DNA of 64,000 bases from Marinobacter sp. Arc7-DN-1 (GTDB lineage Bacteria > Pseudomonadota > Gammaproteobacteria > Pseudomonadales > Oleiphilaceae): positions 744,001 through 808,000 of the forward strand of contig NZ_CP031848.1 in the NCBI RefSeq assembly GCF_003441595.1, given 5' to 3'. This document shows, piece by piece, positions 48,311-57,970 of this stretch. Position numbers and translations under genes: made by a program. Under the pieces are notes generated by a model, which worked only from the letters and a program-made list of their open reading frames with translations, did no database searches and had not been told where the DNA came from. Every line of letters starts with the position of its first letter. Within the stretch, counting starts at the first letter, position 1.

Positions 48311-48624
48311 TGCTTACCGGTTTATCGGTGCTCCTGTCTAAATGTGGATGTCGGCCCCAAGCTTTTCAAGCAGGACGTGTGGGATATTTACTGATACAAA
48401 CATGATACCGCTTCCAGACTGCGTTCAACCACACATTCCCGGCATAGAAACTATTGACTCGACGCTACGATTGGCCGAAAGTTAAATAGCATTGTAAAAT
48501 AATGTAAATCCATGCAATGTTTGTGTAACGCGATTCCGACGGTAATTCGGACGGAAAGTGCGACGGCCGAAAGGCAAACACCACGAATAAGAACAGTGAC
48601 AGCAAAAGAACAGGGGAGTTCATC
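48311..48624. other. clpS-cspD divergent intergenic region
   Basis: A 314-bp gap between the divergent clpS and cspD. It must hold both promoters and probably a cspD leader. An AT-rich patch (about 48485-48530) lies in the middle. I could not fix a convincing promoter or a known regulatory motif, and no small gene was seen. Confidence 0.5.
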
Positions 48625-48936
48625 ATGCCAAGAGGCAAAGTCAAGTGGTTCAACAATGCCAAAGGGTACGGATTCATCATCGAGGATGGTTGCAGTGACG
48701 ACCTGTTTGCTCACTTCTCATCGGTCCAAATGGACGGCTACAAGACCCTGAAAGCCGGTCAAGCCGTATCCTTTGATAAAAAGCCAGGCGACAAGGGCAT
48801 TCACGCAGTCAACATCATTCCGGATGAGCAGCCCGCCAGCAAGGCCCAGACTGGTGCCGGAGGCGACGCTGCAGAAGAATCGGGGCAACAGGAATCCGGC
48901 CGGGACGGTTATCCGCCCCGTGCAGTAAACGGCTGA
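48625..48936 (+). CDS. cspD: CspD-type cold-shock-domain protein
   Basis: A 103-residue protein: a cold-shock domain (residues 1-66; KGYGFIIEDG as RNP1, LFAHFSSV as RNP2) followed by a low-complexity Gly/Glu/Gln-rich tail (about residues 72-103). CspD is a stationary-phase, replication-inhibiting member of the family in E. coli, where it is also encoded divergently beside clpSA. GGGGAG precedes the ATG and an intrinsic terminator follows. Confidence 0.93.
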   Translation: MPRGKVKWFNNAKGYGFIIEDGCSDDLFAHFSSVQMDGYKTLKAGQAVSFDKKPGDKGIHAVNIIPDEQPASKAQTGAGGDAAEESGQQESGRDGYPPRAVNG

Positions 48937-48958
48937 CCTGTCTGGCGTCGGGAGCCTG

Positions 48959-48999
48959 ACACCCCCACCGGCGAAAGCTGGTGGGAGGTGTTATTTTTT
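48959..48999 (+). terminator. cspD intrinsic terminator
   Basis: A hairpin around CCCACCGGC-GAAA-GCTGGTGGG with a TTATTTTTT tract after it, about 25 bp past the cspD stop. Confidence 0.82.
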
Positions 49000-49126
49000 C
49001 TCTGAAAACCTGACGATCCTGCTAACGGCTGAAACTTGACGCCGCAATCTGACTTTGTCACTCCTTACCTTTGAAGTACCCTACTCTCTCTGAAGCACTC
49101 TGCAACTTCTGGAAACGTGCGATTGC

Positions 49127-49765
49127 ATGGCTGAGCTCATTCTTTTCAACAAACCCTTTCAGGTCCTGAGCCAGTTTACTGACGATGGTGCCGCTGGAGG
49201 CGACTCGCCGCGCGCGACGCTGGCGGACTACCTGCGAATTCCCGGCGTCTATCCGGCCGGTCGACTGGATTATGATTCCGAGGGCCTGCTTCTGCTGACA
49301 TCCGAGGGTGCCTTGCAGCACCGGATTGCGTCGCCGGCGCTCAAGATGCCCAAGACCTATTGGGCGCAGGTAGAAGGCGAGATTTCAGACGACGCCCTGA
49401 AACGTCTGGCGGAAGGCGTTGAGCTGAAAGATGGCCTGACCCGGCCGGCAAAAGCCACAAGAATGCCCGCGCCGGCCATCTGGCCCCGGATACCTTCTGT
49501 AAGGCACCGCGATACCGTTCCAACCAGCTGGCTGGAGCTGACCATTACCGAAGGCAGGAACCGGCAGGTCCGGCGAATGACTGCCGCGGTCGGCTTCCCG
49601 ACGCTGCGACTGATCCGTTACCGCATTGGCGACTGGACCCTGGCTGGCCTGAAATCCGGTGAACACCGGACAGTCACCGTCAACCTGCCGGCCAGCTCAA
49701 ACACCAAATCCCGCCCCGGTCGTGCCGGACCCGGGGCCCGACCCCGGAGAACCAGAAAGTCATGA
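49127..49765 (+). CDS. rluE: 23S rRNA pseudouridine synthase RluE-type
   Basis: Converts a specific uridine of 23S rRNA (U2457 in E. coli) to pseudouridine. The 212-residue RsuA-family protein lacks the S4 domain, as RluE does. It has ILFNKPFQVLSQFTD, the catalytic Asp in PAGRLDYDSEGLLLLTS (Asp about residue 46) and ITEGRNRQVRRMTAAVGFPT. The C-terminus is basic (ARPRRTRKS). Its stop overlaps the nudJ start by 4 bp. Confidence 0.94.
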   Translation: MAELILFNKPFQVLSQFTDDGAAGGDSPRATLADYLRIPGVYPAGRLDYDSEGLLLLTSEGALQHRIASPALKMPKTYWAQVEGEISDDALKRLAEGVELKDGLTRPAKATRMPAPAIWPRIPSVRHRDTVPTSWLELTITEGRNRQVRRMTAAVGFPTLRLIRYRIGDWTLAGLKSGEHRTVTVNLPASSNTKSRPGRAGPGARPRRTRKS

Positions 49766-50217
49766 CCTGGACACCCCATGCCACTGTAGCGGTTGTTGTT
49801 GAAGATCAGACAGGACGTTTTCTCATGGTGGAGGAGTTCAGCGGTGGCAAGGTTGTGTTCAACCAGCCCGCCGGCCATATCGAGGAAAACGAGGCCATAC
49901 TCGATGCCGTTCGCCGGGAAGCCCTGGAGGAAACCGGCTGGGAGATTGACCCGATACACTTTTTGGGCATCTACACCTACAAGGCGCCGGCAAATGACGT
50001 TACCTATTATCGCTTCTGTTACGTCGCCCAAGCCGGGGCGAAGGTTTCAGACCATCTGGACGACGGCATCATTGCCGCCCACTGGCTGACCCTTGACGAG
50101 ATTCGTGGCCTCGGCGAAAAACTTCGCAGCCCGCTTGTACTGCGGTGCATAGAAGATTACCGAAACGGCCGCCAATACCCGCTGGACGTCGTCGTCGATT
50201 CAAAGACGGCGTACTAG
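49762..50217 (+). CDS. nudJ: Nudix phosphatase NudJ-type
   Basis: A 151-residue Nudix hydrolase acting on nucleoside tri/diphosphates and hydroxymethylpyrimidine pyrophosphate in E. coli. The Nudix box is GHIEENEAILDAVRREALEE followed by TGWE (about residues 37-60). It lies in the rluE-nudJ-mnmA order conserved across gammaproteobacteria. Confidence 0.93.
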   Translation: MTWTPHATVAVVVEDQTGRFLMVEEFSGGKVVFNQPAGHIEENEAILDAVRREALEETGWEIDPIHFLGIYTYKAPANDVTYYRFCYVAQAGAKVSDHLDDGIIAAHWLTLDEIRGLGEKLRSPLVLRCIEDYRNGRQYPLDVVVDSKTAY

Positions 50218-50261
50218 GAAAATGGTAAACTCGCGGTTTTTTAACCGGTAGCAACGCTGTA

Positions 50262-51449
50262 ATGACCAACGCATCTGAAGCTCATTCTTCAACCAGCCCA
50301 ACCAACACCCGCGTTGTCGTCGGCATGTCCGGCGGTGTGGATTCTTCCGTGGCCGCCTGGCTACTCAAGGATCAGGGTTATCAGGTTGAAGGCCTGTTCA
50401 TGAAGAACTGGGATGAGGATGACGGCACCGAATACTGCACCGCCATGACCGACCTGGCGGACGCCCGGGCCGTTGCCGATGCCATCGGCATCAAACTGCA
50501 TACCGCCAGCTTCGCCGCCGAGTACTGGGATCGGGTATTTGAGCATTTCCTGTCGGAATACCAGGCAGGCCGCACCCCGAACCCCGACATTCTGTGCAAC
50601 AAGGAAGTCAAATTCCGCGCCTTTCTGGACTACGCCATCACCCTGGGTGCTGACTATATTGCCACCGGCCATTACGCCCGCCAGCGCCCCATTGCCGGCT
50701 CCCAGGGCAAGGCCCAGCTGCTGAAAGGCCTGGATCCGAACAAGGATCAGAGCTATTTCCTGCACGCGGTCTCAGGCGACCGCATCGCACGGACCCTGTT
50801 CCCCGTGGGCGAACTCGAGAAACCGGAAGTGCGCCGGATTGCCGAACAGCAGGGCTTCGTGACCCACGACAAGAAAGACTCCACGGGCATCTGCTTTATT
50901 GGTGAGCGCAAGTTCCGGGACTTTCTGAAACAGTACCTGCCCGCCCAGCCCGGCGATATCGAAACACCGGATGGCCGGAAGATCGGGCGCCATCAGGGCC
51001 TGATGTACCACACCATTGGCCAGCGCCAGGGCCTCGGCATCGGTGGCCTCAGTGAATTTGGCGATGAGCCCTGGTATGTGGCGGAAAAGGACCTCAGTCG
51101 CAATGTGCTCATTGCCGTTCAGGGCAAGCATCATCCCCTGCTGTTCTCCCGGGGCCTGGTATCCGGTCCGATTGACTGGGTCGCCGGCCAGCCTCCCGCA
51201 GAGTCCTTCCGCTGCAAGGCGAAGACCCGCTACCGGCAGCCGGATCAGGACTGTCAGGTTTCTGTCATTGACGGTGGCTTGCGGGTCGATTTTGAGGATG
51301 CCCAACGGGCGGTCACGCCGGGACAATCGGTTGTCTTCTACGACGGCGAGGTGTGTCTCGGCGGTGGTGTCATTGAGGAAACCTGGCGTGATGGCGAGCC
51401 CCTGCCGGCCCGCCTGACCGGTTCCCGGACTCAGGAAGAATCCGTATGA
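50262..51449 (+). CDS. mnmA: tRNA 2-thiouridylase
   Basis: Thiolates U34 of tRNA-Lys/Glu/Gln. The 395-residue protein has the PP-loop [17 protein letters not shown], the [10 protein letters not shown] motif and catalytic cysteines in [12 protein letters not shown] and [12 protein letters not shown]. Its C-terminal beta-barrels are complete and the last ~12 residues form a short extra tail. The stop overlaps the hflD start by 4 bp. Confidence 0.97.
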   Translation: MTNASEAHSSTSPTNTRVVVGMSGGVDSSVAAWLLKDQGYQVEGLFMKNWDEDDGTEYCTAMTDLADARAVADAIGIKLHTASFAAEYWDRVFEHFLSEYQAGRTPNPDILCNKEVKFRAFLDYAITLGADYIATGHYARQRPIAGSQGKAQLLKGLDPNKDQSYFLHAVSGDRIARTLFPVGELEKPEVRRIAEQQGFVTHDKKDSTGICFIGERKFRDFLKQYLPAQPGDIETPDGRKIGRHQGLMYHTIGQRQGLGIGGLSEFGDEPWYVAEKDLSRNVLIAVQGKHHPLLFSRGLVSGPIDWVAGQPPAESFRCKAKTRYRQPDQDCQVSVIDGGLRVDFEDAQRAVTPGQSVVFYDGEVCLGGGVIEETWRDGEPLPARLTGSRTQEESV

Positions 51450-52090
51450 GCCGCTCTCTGAAAGACCAGACCCTGGCCCTGGCCGGGGTTTTCCAGGCCG
51501 CTAACCTGGTTCAGCAGATTGCCCACAGCGGCCAGTGTAATCAGGCCAGTCTGGAAACCTCCATACGCTCCCTGTTTGCAACGAATCCGGAGAACACCCT
51601 GGACGTTTACGGTGGTGAACTCCGGGATATCCGGGAGGGCCTGGTAACGCTTTCCTCCGTGCTCAGCCAGCAGAGCAAGCAGCAGGATATCGAAGTGCTT
51701 CGCTATGCCCTTAACCTGGTTCACCTGGAATCCAGGCTGAACCGCCGGTCAGACATGCTGGACGTCATCGGCAGCAGGATCGACCAGGCGCGGCATACCG
51801 CCAGCCACTTCGGCTATACCCACCCCAACCTGATCAGCAACCTGGCCTCGGTATACGCCGATACCATCAGCACGTTCCGGATGCGCATCCAGGTGAGCGG
51901 CAATCCCTCAGTCCTGCAGCAGGAAGAGAACGCCGCCAAGGTTCGGGCTCTTCTGCTGGCGGGTATACGGTCGGCGGTGCTCTGGCGCCAGACCGGCGGG
52001 CGTCGCTGGCAACTGATTTTTTCCCGCAAGAAGGTCATCCTGTTGGCCCGGGAACTGGCCGAGGAAGCGAATCGCTCCCTGTACCACTGA
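51446..52090 (+). CDS. hflD: HflD lysogenization regulator homolog
   Basis: A 214-residue all-helical peripheral membrane protein: [20 protein letters not shown] at the start, [17 protein letters not shown] in the middle and [18 protein letters not shown] near the end. In E. coli HflD binds phage lambda CII; its own cellular role is unclear. It keeps its usual place between mnmA and purB. Confidence 0.95.
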   Translation: MSRSLKDQTLALAGVFQAANLVQQIAHSGQCNQASLETSIRSLFATNPENTLDVYGGELRDIREGLVTLSSVLSQQSKQQDIEVLRYALNLVHLESRLNRRSDMLDVIGSRIDQARHTASHFGYTHPNLISNLASVYADTISTFRMRIQVSGNPSVLQQEENAAKVRALLLAGIRSAVLWRQTGGRRWQLIFSRKKVILLARELAEEANRSLYH

Positions 52091-52164
52091 CAGCGCTGAT
52101 TCAGTGCCTGCGCTGGTGTATGATAGGCACCCCCTGATTTTCTTTTGACACAATTCTTTGATGA

Positions 52165-53547
<1,383 letters not shown>

Positions 53548-53563
53548 AACCGGGAGCACGCCC

Positions 53564-54715
53564 ATGGACATGCTTGGCGGACTGACACCCTCTGAATTTC
53601 TACGGAACTACTGGCAGAAGAAGCCCCTTGTCATCCGTCAGGCATTTCCAGGTTTCCGGTGCCCGGTCAGTGCCGATGAGCTCGCGGGCCTCGCCTGCGA
53701 AGAAGGCGTGGAGTCCCGGATTGTCATTGAAAACGACGATGGCAAACCCTGGCAGCTCCACAACGGCCCCTTCTCTCCGGACCGGTTCAGCGCTTTACCA
53801 GAGCAGGACTGGACCCTGCTGGTTCAGGGCCTGGACCACTGGGTGCCGGACATTGCCGATCTGCTGGAGCACTTCCGTTTCATACCCAACTGGCGCCTGG
53901 ATGACATCATGGCCAGTTACGCCCCCAAGGGCGGCAGCGTTGGCCCTCACTATGACCAGTATGATGTCTTTCTACTTCAGGCCCAGGGGCACCGGCGCTG
54001 GACCTTTGGCGGCCACTGCGACCACGCCTCTCCACAAGTGGAAGGCACCCCGCTCCGGATTCTGAGTAGCTGGGATGGAGAAGAAACCGTCACCCTGTCC
54101 CCCGGTGACATGCTGTACCTGCCGCCAGGCATCGGACACCATGGCATTGCCGAGGACGACTGCATCACCCTGTCAGTGGGTTTCCGGGCGCCGACCATCG
54201 ACGACATTCTTACCGGGTTCACCGACTTTCTGGCCAGCCAGTCCGATACCTCCGAGCATCTCAACGACCCGGACCTGCAGGTTCAGGATAACCCGGGCAC
54301 TATCCGGCCCAACGTTGTGGACCGCCTGGAAGGTGTTATTCGGGAGAAACTGGGTGATCGCCGGCAACTGACTCTCTGGTTTGGTCAATATTCCACGGCT
54401 CCGAAGAGTATGGACATCGTAGTCCCTGCCGACGAACCGGCCGATGCCGGGGATATTGCGGAAGCGATTCAGGCCGGCGAGCAGATGCGCTGGAATGAAG
54501 GCTCGCGCTTCGCCTATTACGATTTTGAAAGCGAAACCGCGCTGTTCGTGGACGGCGAACAATTCCTGCTAAAAGGTGAGGCCCGGCCTCTGGCCCCGCT
54601 GCTATGTTCCTCCGCCCGCATCGATATGGCGGCACTGGCCGGATTTGCCGACGACGAAGCGTTGCTTGGGCTTCTGACCACGCTCTACAATCAGGGCTCT
54701 GTCTATTTCGAGTAA
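53564..54715 (+). CDS. roxA: JmjC-type 50S ribosomal protein L16 arginine hydroxylase
   Basis: Iron/2-oxoglutarate oxygenase that hydroxylates an arginine of ribosomal protein L16 (YcfD/RoxA). The 383-residue protein has the metal triad HxD in GPHYDQYDVFLLQ, the matching His in PPGIGHHGIAEDD, and a C-terminal dimerisation/winged-helix part ending LYNQGSVYFE. ATG 53564 follows GGGAG; the longer frame starts inside purB. A large repeat follows. Confidence 0.92.
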   Translation: MDMLGGLTPSEFLRNYWQKKPLVIRQAFPGFRCPVSADELAGLACEEGVESRIVIENDDGKPWQLHNGPFSPDRFSALPEQDWTLLVQGLDHWVPDIADLLEHFRFIPNWRLDDIMASYAPKGGSVGPHYDQYDVFLLQAQGHRRWTFGGHCDHASPQVEGTPLRILSSWDGEETVTLSPGDMLYLPPGIGHHGIAEDDCITLSVGFRAPTIDDILTGFTDFLASQSDTSEHLNDPDLQVQDNPGTIRPNVVDRLEGVIREKLGDRRQLTLWFGQYSTAPKSMDIVVPADEPADAGDIAEAIQAGEQMRWNEGSRFAYYDFESETALFVDGEQFLLKGEARPLAPLLCSSARIDMAALAGFADDEALLGLLTTLYNQGSVYFE

Positions 54716-54735
54716 ACATAGGCGGTCGAGGTATC

Positions 54736-54922
54736 GGCGAGCGGGTAAGCCCTGATAAAACACGCTGTGAATACATCCGTGTACGCTCGGCTCCGCCCTT
54801 TAGCGCTTATCGCTCCTGCGTCGCGCTAAAGGTCCGGGGCAAGCCGTCCATGGCTTTCCCGTGAAGTGCTTTGCACTTCACCCATGGCTCCGCACGGTTT
54901 TATCAGGGCTTACCCGCTCGCC
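54736..54922 (+). repeat. Variable-arm hairpin repeat, copy 3 with nested insertion
   Basis: Arms 54736-54761 and 54897-54922 are perfectly complementary over 26 bp (GGCGAGCGGG at the outer end, ATAAAAC at the inner end) and differ from those of the other copies. The core begins ACGCTGTGAATACATCC and ends CATGGCTCCGCACG as in copy 1. At 135 bp it is 82 bp longer: the extra part (about 54798-54883) holds two hairpins, CTTTAGCGC...GCGCTAAAG (54798-54831) and GTGAAGTGC-TTT-GCACTTCAC (54861-54881), and a second CCATGGCT. It lies between roxA and the GNAT gene. Confidence 0.9.
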
Positions 54923-54937
54923 TTATCAGGCATCATC

Positions 54938-55903
54938 ATGAATATCCGATTCAGAAAATACGATTGGCAACTCGCTCCAGCATCAATCCGGGAAATTCGT
55001 CAGCAGGTGTTCATTGACGAACAAAAGGTCCCTCCGGAGCTGGAGTGGGATGAAACCGACGAAATTGCCGATCATTACCTGGCGGTGTTGCCTGACAACA
55101 CGCCCGCCGGCGTCGCCCGGCTGTTCCCGGCCCTGGAAGAAACCGGCCACATTGGTCGCATGGCGATACCGCCGGAGTACCGCGGACAGGGTATTGGCGA
55201 GGCATTGCTGCGACACCTGATCAATGAATCCGCGGGACGGTTTTCAGAGCTCAGGCTCTCTGCCCAGGAACACGCTATCCCCTTCTACCAGCGTTCAGGC
55301 TTTCATGTCTGCTCGGGTGTCTACGACGATGCCGGCATTCCTCACTTTGATATGCGTTGCCTGGCACCGGATCTCGCGGCCGAGGCCCTTGCCGGCAAAG
55401 ACCAGCCGATGATTCTGGGTAATGACACGGAGTCCTGGCTGTTTGATACCGAGGCCAGGCTCCTGGGCCTGATGGATTCCGTGGTTGGCCAGGCAGGTCA
55501 GCGAATCTGGCTTTACGACCGCCTGCTGGAACACGATCTGTACGACCGCCATCGTTTCCGGGAGCTGATCTCCGCCCTCGCCCGTCGGCACCGGCTCAGT
55601 GAGGTCAGGCTGCTGATCCATGACGACAAACCGCTGGTGAAGCGTCGCCACAAACTGGTCGAGCTCATGCGTCGGTTACCCAGTCGGATGGAACTGCGCC
55701 TGGTCAATGAAGATTACCCGGTGGAGGATCAGCCGTTCATTCTGGCGGATCGGGAAGGTGTGGTGTACCGGCATGACTTCTACAAGCCGGAGGGTTTCGC
55801 CAGGTTTTCGGACGGTGGCCGGGTGAAACTGCTCTCGGAGAGTTTCCAGCGAATGTGGGATGCCGCCCGCCCTTCCCTGGAATTGCGGGAATTACCGCTC
55901 TGA
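54938..55903 (+). CDS. GNAT acetyltransferase with C-terminal extra domain
   Basis: A 321-residue protein: an N-terminal GNAT acetyltransferase domain (about residues 1-150; acetyl-CoA motif GRMAIPPEYRGQGIGEALL) and a C-terminal ~165-residue domain (IWLYDRLLEHDLYDRHRFRE onward). The latter resembles a DUF7931 module found fused to GNAT domains in gammaproteobacteria. The substrate is unknown. I chose ATG 54938; the frame extends upstream into the hairpin repeat, which is not likely coding. The 3' end overlaps the convergent LysR gene by 12 bp. Confidence 0.85.
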   Translation: MNIRFRKYDWQLAPASIREIRQQVFIDEQKVPPELEWDETDEIADHYLAVLPDNTPAGVARLFPALEETGHIGRMAIPPEYRGQGIGEALLRHLINESAGRFSELRLSAQEHAIPFYQRSGFHVCSGVYDDAGIPHFDMRCLAPDLAAEALAGKDQPMILGNDTESWLFDTEARLLGLMDSVVGQAGQRIWLYDRLLEHDLYDRHRFRELISALARRHRLSEVRLLIHDDKPLVKRRHKLVELMRRLPSRMELRLVNEDYPVEDQPFILADREGVVYRHDFYKPEGFARFSDGGRVKLLSESFQRMWDAARPSLELRELPL

Positions 55904-56947
55904 GTGATGAGCCTGTGGCGCGTCCGGCGCTTCAAACTTGGCGCCGAACGGGGCAAATTCGGCATCCACCTCACTGGCAACCTCAGCGATCAGCTTGCGC
56001 AGCCACTGATGGTCGGCATTGTGTTGCAGCAACGGACTCCAGGCCATTTTCAACTCAAAGGGCGGAATCTCGAACGGCGGCACCTTGACGACAAGATTCG
56101 GATTGTCCCTCTGAAGCCAGGCGGCGCGGGAGGGCAATGTGGCAATCAGGTCATGCTGCTCAGCGAGCAGCATTGCCACCTGATAATGCCGTGTGAAGAC
56201 GGAAATCTGACGCTTGCGCCCCATTCTGGACAAGGCTTCGTCAACCCAGCCCAGGCGCTGGACGTCCTTGGGATTTACACCCACGCCAACGCCAAAGCCG
56301 GTCTTACTGACCCAGATGTGACTGGCATCCAGGTAGGTATCGAGCGTAAACGGCTCCCTGAGCAGCGGATTACGGGCATTCATCAGGCAGGCGAAATATT
56401 CGGTCCAGAGAGTTTTCTGGTGGAACGACTGGGGTATCTTGTCGAACCGGTTAATGGCCATGTCCAGCCTGCCCTGCTCGACGTCGAGAAAACTGACGTC
56501 ACTCGGGGTCAGGACGTCCAGCGTCACCTGTGGCGCCTCTTGCCGGATGCGGCGGAGCACGCGGGGCATCAGACAGGACTCGGCGTAATCACTGGCCATA
56601 ATCCTGAACACCCGCTGGCTTTCGAGAGCCGAGAACGGCGTCTTTTCCTGCACTGCCTGCTCGATATCTGAAAGGATCCCGCGTACCAGCGGTTGAAGCT
56701 CCCGGGCGCGCTCCGTGGCTGTCATACCTTCACTGGTTCTCACCAGCAATGGATCGCTGAACAGATCACGCAACCGCCTTAACCCATTGCTCATGGCAGG
56801 CTGGGTGATGCCCAGGTGGTTGGCTGCCTTGGTTACATTCCGCTCGCGCAAGAGCACGTCCAGATAAACGAGCAGGTTCAGATCAACACGGGAAATATCC
56901 ACAGACAACTCCGGAACGCCATAATAACGGGGTAAAAGAACCTTCAT
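55892..56947 (-). CDS. LysR-family transcriptional regulator
   Basis: A 351-residue regulator with the N-terminal winged helix at about residues 20-80 (LNLLVYLDVLLRERNVTKAA, then HLGITQPAMSNGLRRLRDLF) and a periplasmic-binding-like effector domain. The first ~18 residues (MKVLLPRYYGVPELSVDI) are longer than usual, so a GTG further in is possible. Its targets are unknown: neighbours are a GNAT gene (convergent) and a divergent membrane-anchored unknown, 193 bp away. Confidence 0.92.
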   Translation of the reverse strand: MKVLLPRYYGVPELSVDISRVDLNLLVYLDVLLRERNVTKAANHLGITQPAMSNGLRRLRDLFSDPLLVRTSEGMTATERARELQPLVRGILSDIEQAVQEKTPFSALESQRVFRIMASDYAESCLMPRVLRRIRQEAPQVTLDVLTPSDVSFLDVEQGRLDMAINRFDKIPQSFHQKTLWTEYFACLMNARNPLLREPFTLDTYLDASHIWVSKTGFGVGVGVNPKDVQRLGWVDEALSRMGRKRQISVFTRHYQVAMLLAEQHDLIATLPSRAAWLQRDNPNLVVKVPPFEIPPFELKMAWSPLLQHNADHQWLRKLIAEVASEVDAEFAPFGAKFEAPDAPQAHHSER

Positions 56948-57140
56948 TCACGGGGACAATATACATGATACGGAAAATTCACGTAATCAATGTGCAATAC
57001 GAACTTTCACATTTGAAAACGGATTCAACGCCGTATTTCTGTTAGTCTTTCGGATACTTGCTGAATAATATCGGTATTTTGAGGCCGGGCCTGCATTCCC
57101 GCCGTCCTTTGATCCTGAAGCCGGAGTCGTTACTGACAAA

Positions 57141-57914
57141 ATGGATACCACTACGATTGTCCTTGTGCTGGCCGCCATCGTTACCGTCTCGATTGTCATT
57201 ATTGTGATCAGCCAGATGCGAGAGCGGGCCCGAATCGAGCGGGCCCGGAAAATCACCGCACAGGAGGACGCGTACAACCGCGCCTTTCGGCTGCTCTCGG
57301 AGATCCCCGGTCAGTACCTGACCGCAGACCTTAAGCTCGTGCTGATCAAACGCATGGAAGAAGCGTGTAATGAACTCGCGGGGCTTAAGTCCGGCCTCCC
57401 GGTTAAACAGTGGCAGGATTCGGCGACCGATCTGAAAAAACAGGTCATGGAAAAACGTGACACCACCGTGCCGGTAAAGATCGATTCCCCGGAAAAATCC
57501 AATTACGTCAAGGAATTGCTTCAGAATCTGTTCAAAATGATTGAGGCGATGCATAAAAGCGGGCGGATTGACGCTGGCACTGCCAAGAAGAACCTCAGGT
57601 ATGTCCTGTTTCTGGTTCACAAGACCCACGCCGACCTGCATGTGTTCCAGGCCCGGGATTATGTCCGCCAGAACCAGATTCGCAAAGCCATCCACGCCTA
57701 TCACCTGGCCAGCACCGAAATGGGCAAGTCCCGTGACAATCCCCTTGCCATGAAAGCGGTCAAGAGCTTCCGGACACGTATCAAGGAACTGGAGGCAATG
57801 AGCGCAGAAGGCAAGGATGGCCAGTACCATGAATCCCAGTCCCAGCTGGACCGGGAATGGGACACCTTCCTCCACGATGATGAGTGGAAGAAAAAAGCCG
57901 ACTACGACGACTGA
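57141..57914 (+). CDS. Membrane-anchored helical protein of unknown function
   Basis: A 257-residue protein I do not recognise by name. Residues 5-25 are one transmembrane helix (IVLVLAAIVTVSIVIIVISQ), followed by a charged cytoplasmic helical region (RERARIERARKITAQEDAYN). A middle part with LHVFQARDYVRQNQIRKAIH resembles a TPR-like helical pair, and the tail is acidic (WDTFLHDDEWKKKADYDD). It ends 56 bp before the likely start of a hybrid histidine kinase in the same direction, so the two are probably one unit. Confidence 0.72.
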   Translation: MDTTTIVLVLAAIVTVSIVIIVISQMRERARIERARKITAQEDAYNRAFRLLSEIPGQYLTADLKLVLIKRMEEACNELAGLKSGLPVKQWQDSATDLKKQVMEKRDTTVPVKIDSPEKSNYVKELLQNLFKMIEAMHKSGRIDAGTAKKNLRYVLFLVHKTHADLHVFQARDYVRQNQIRKAIHAYHLASTEMGKSRDNPLAMKAVKSFRTRIKELEAMSAEGKDGQYHESQSQLDREWDTFLHDDEWKKKADYDD

Positions 57915-57970
57915 AGGCACAGACCGGGTCGTTAATAGGTCCGGCCCGCCAACAGGGACAGTGCATACCC

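Noticed and set aside
54866..54937. Upstream extension of the GNAT gene through the hairpin repeat
   Set aside because: The added residues come from the repeat and match nothing in the family; ATG 54938 fits the GNAT fold start.
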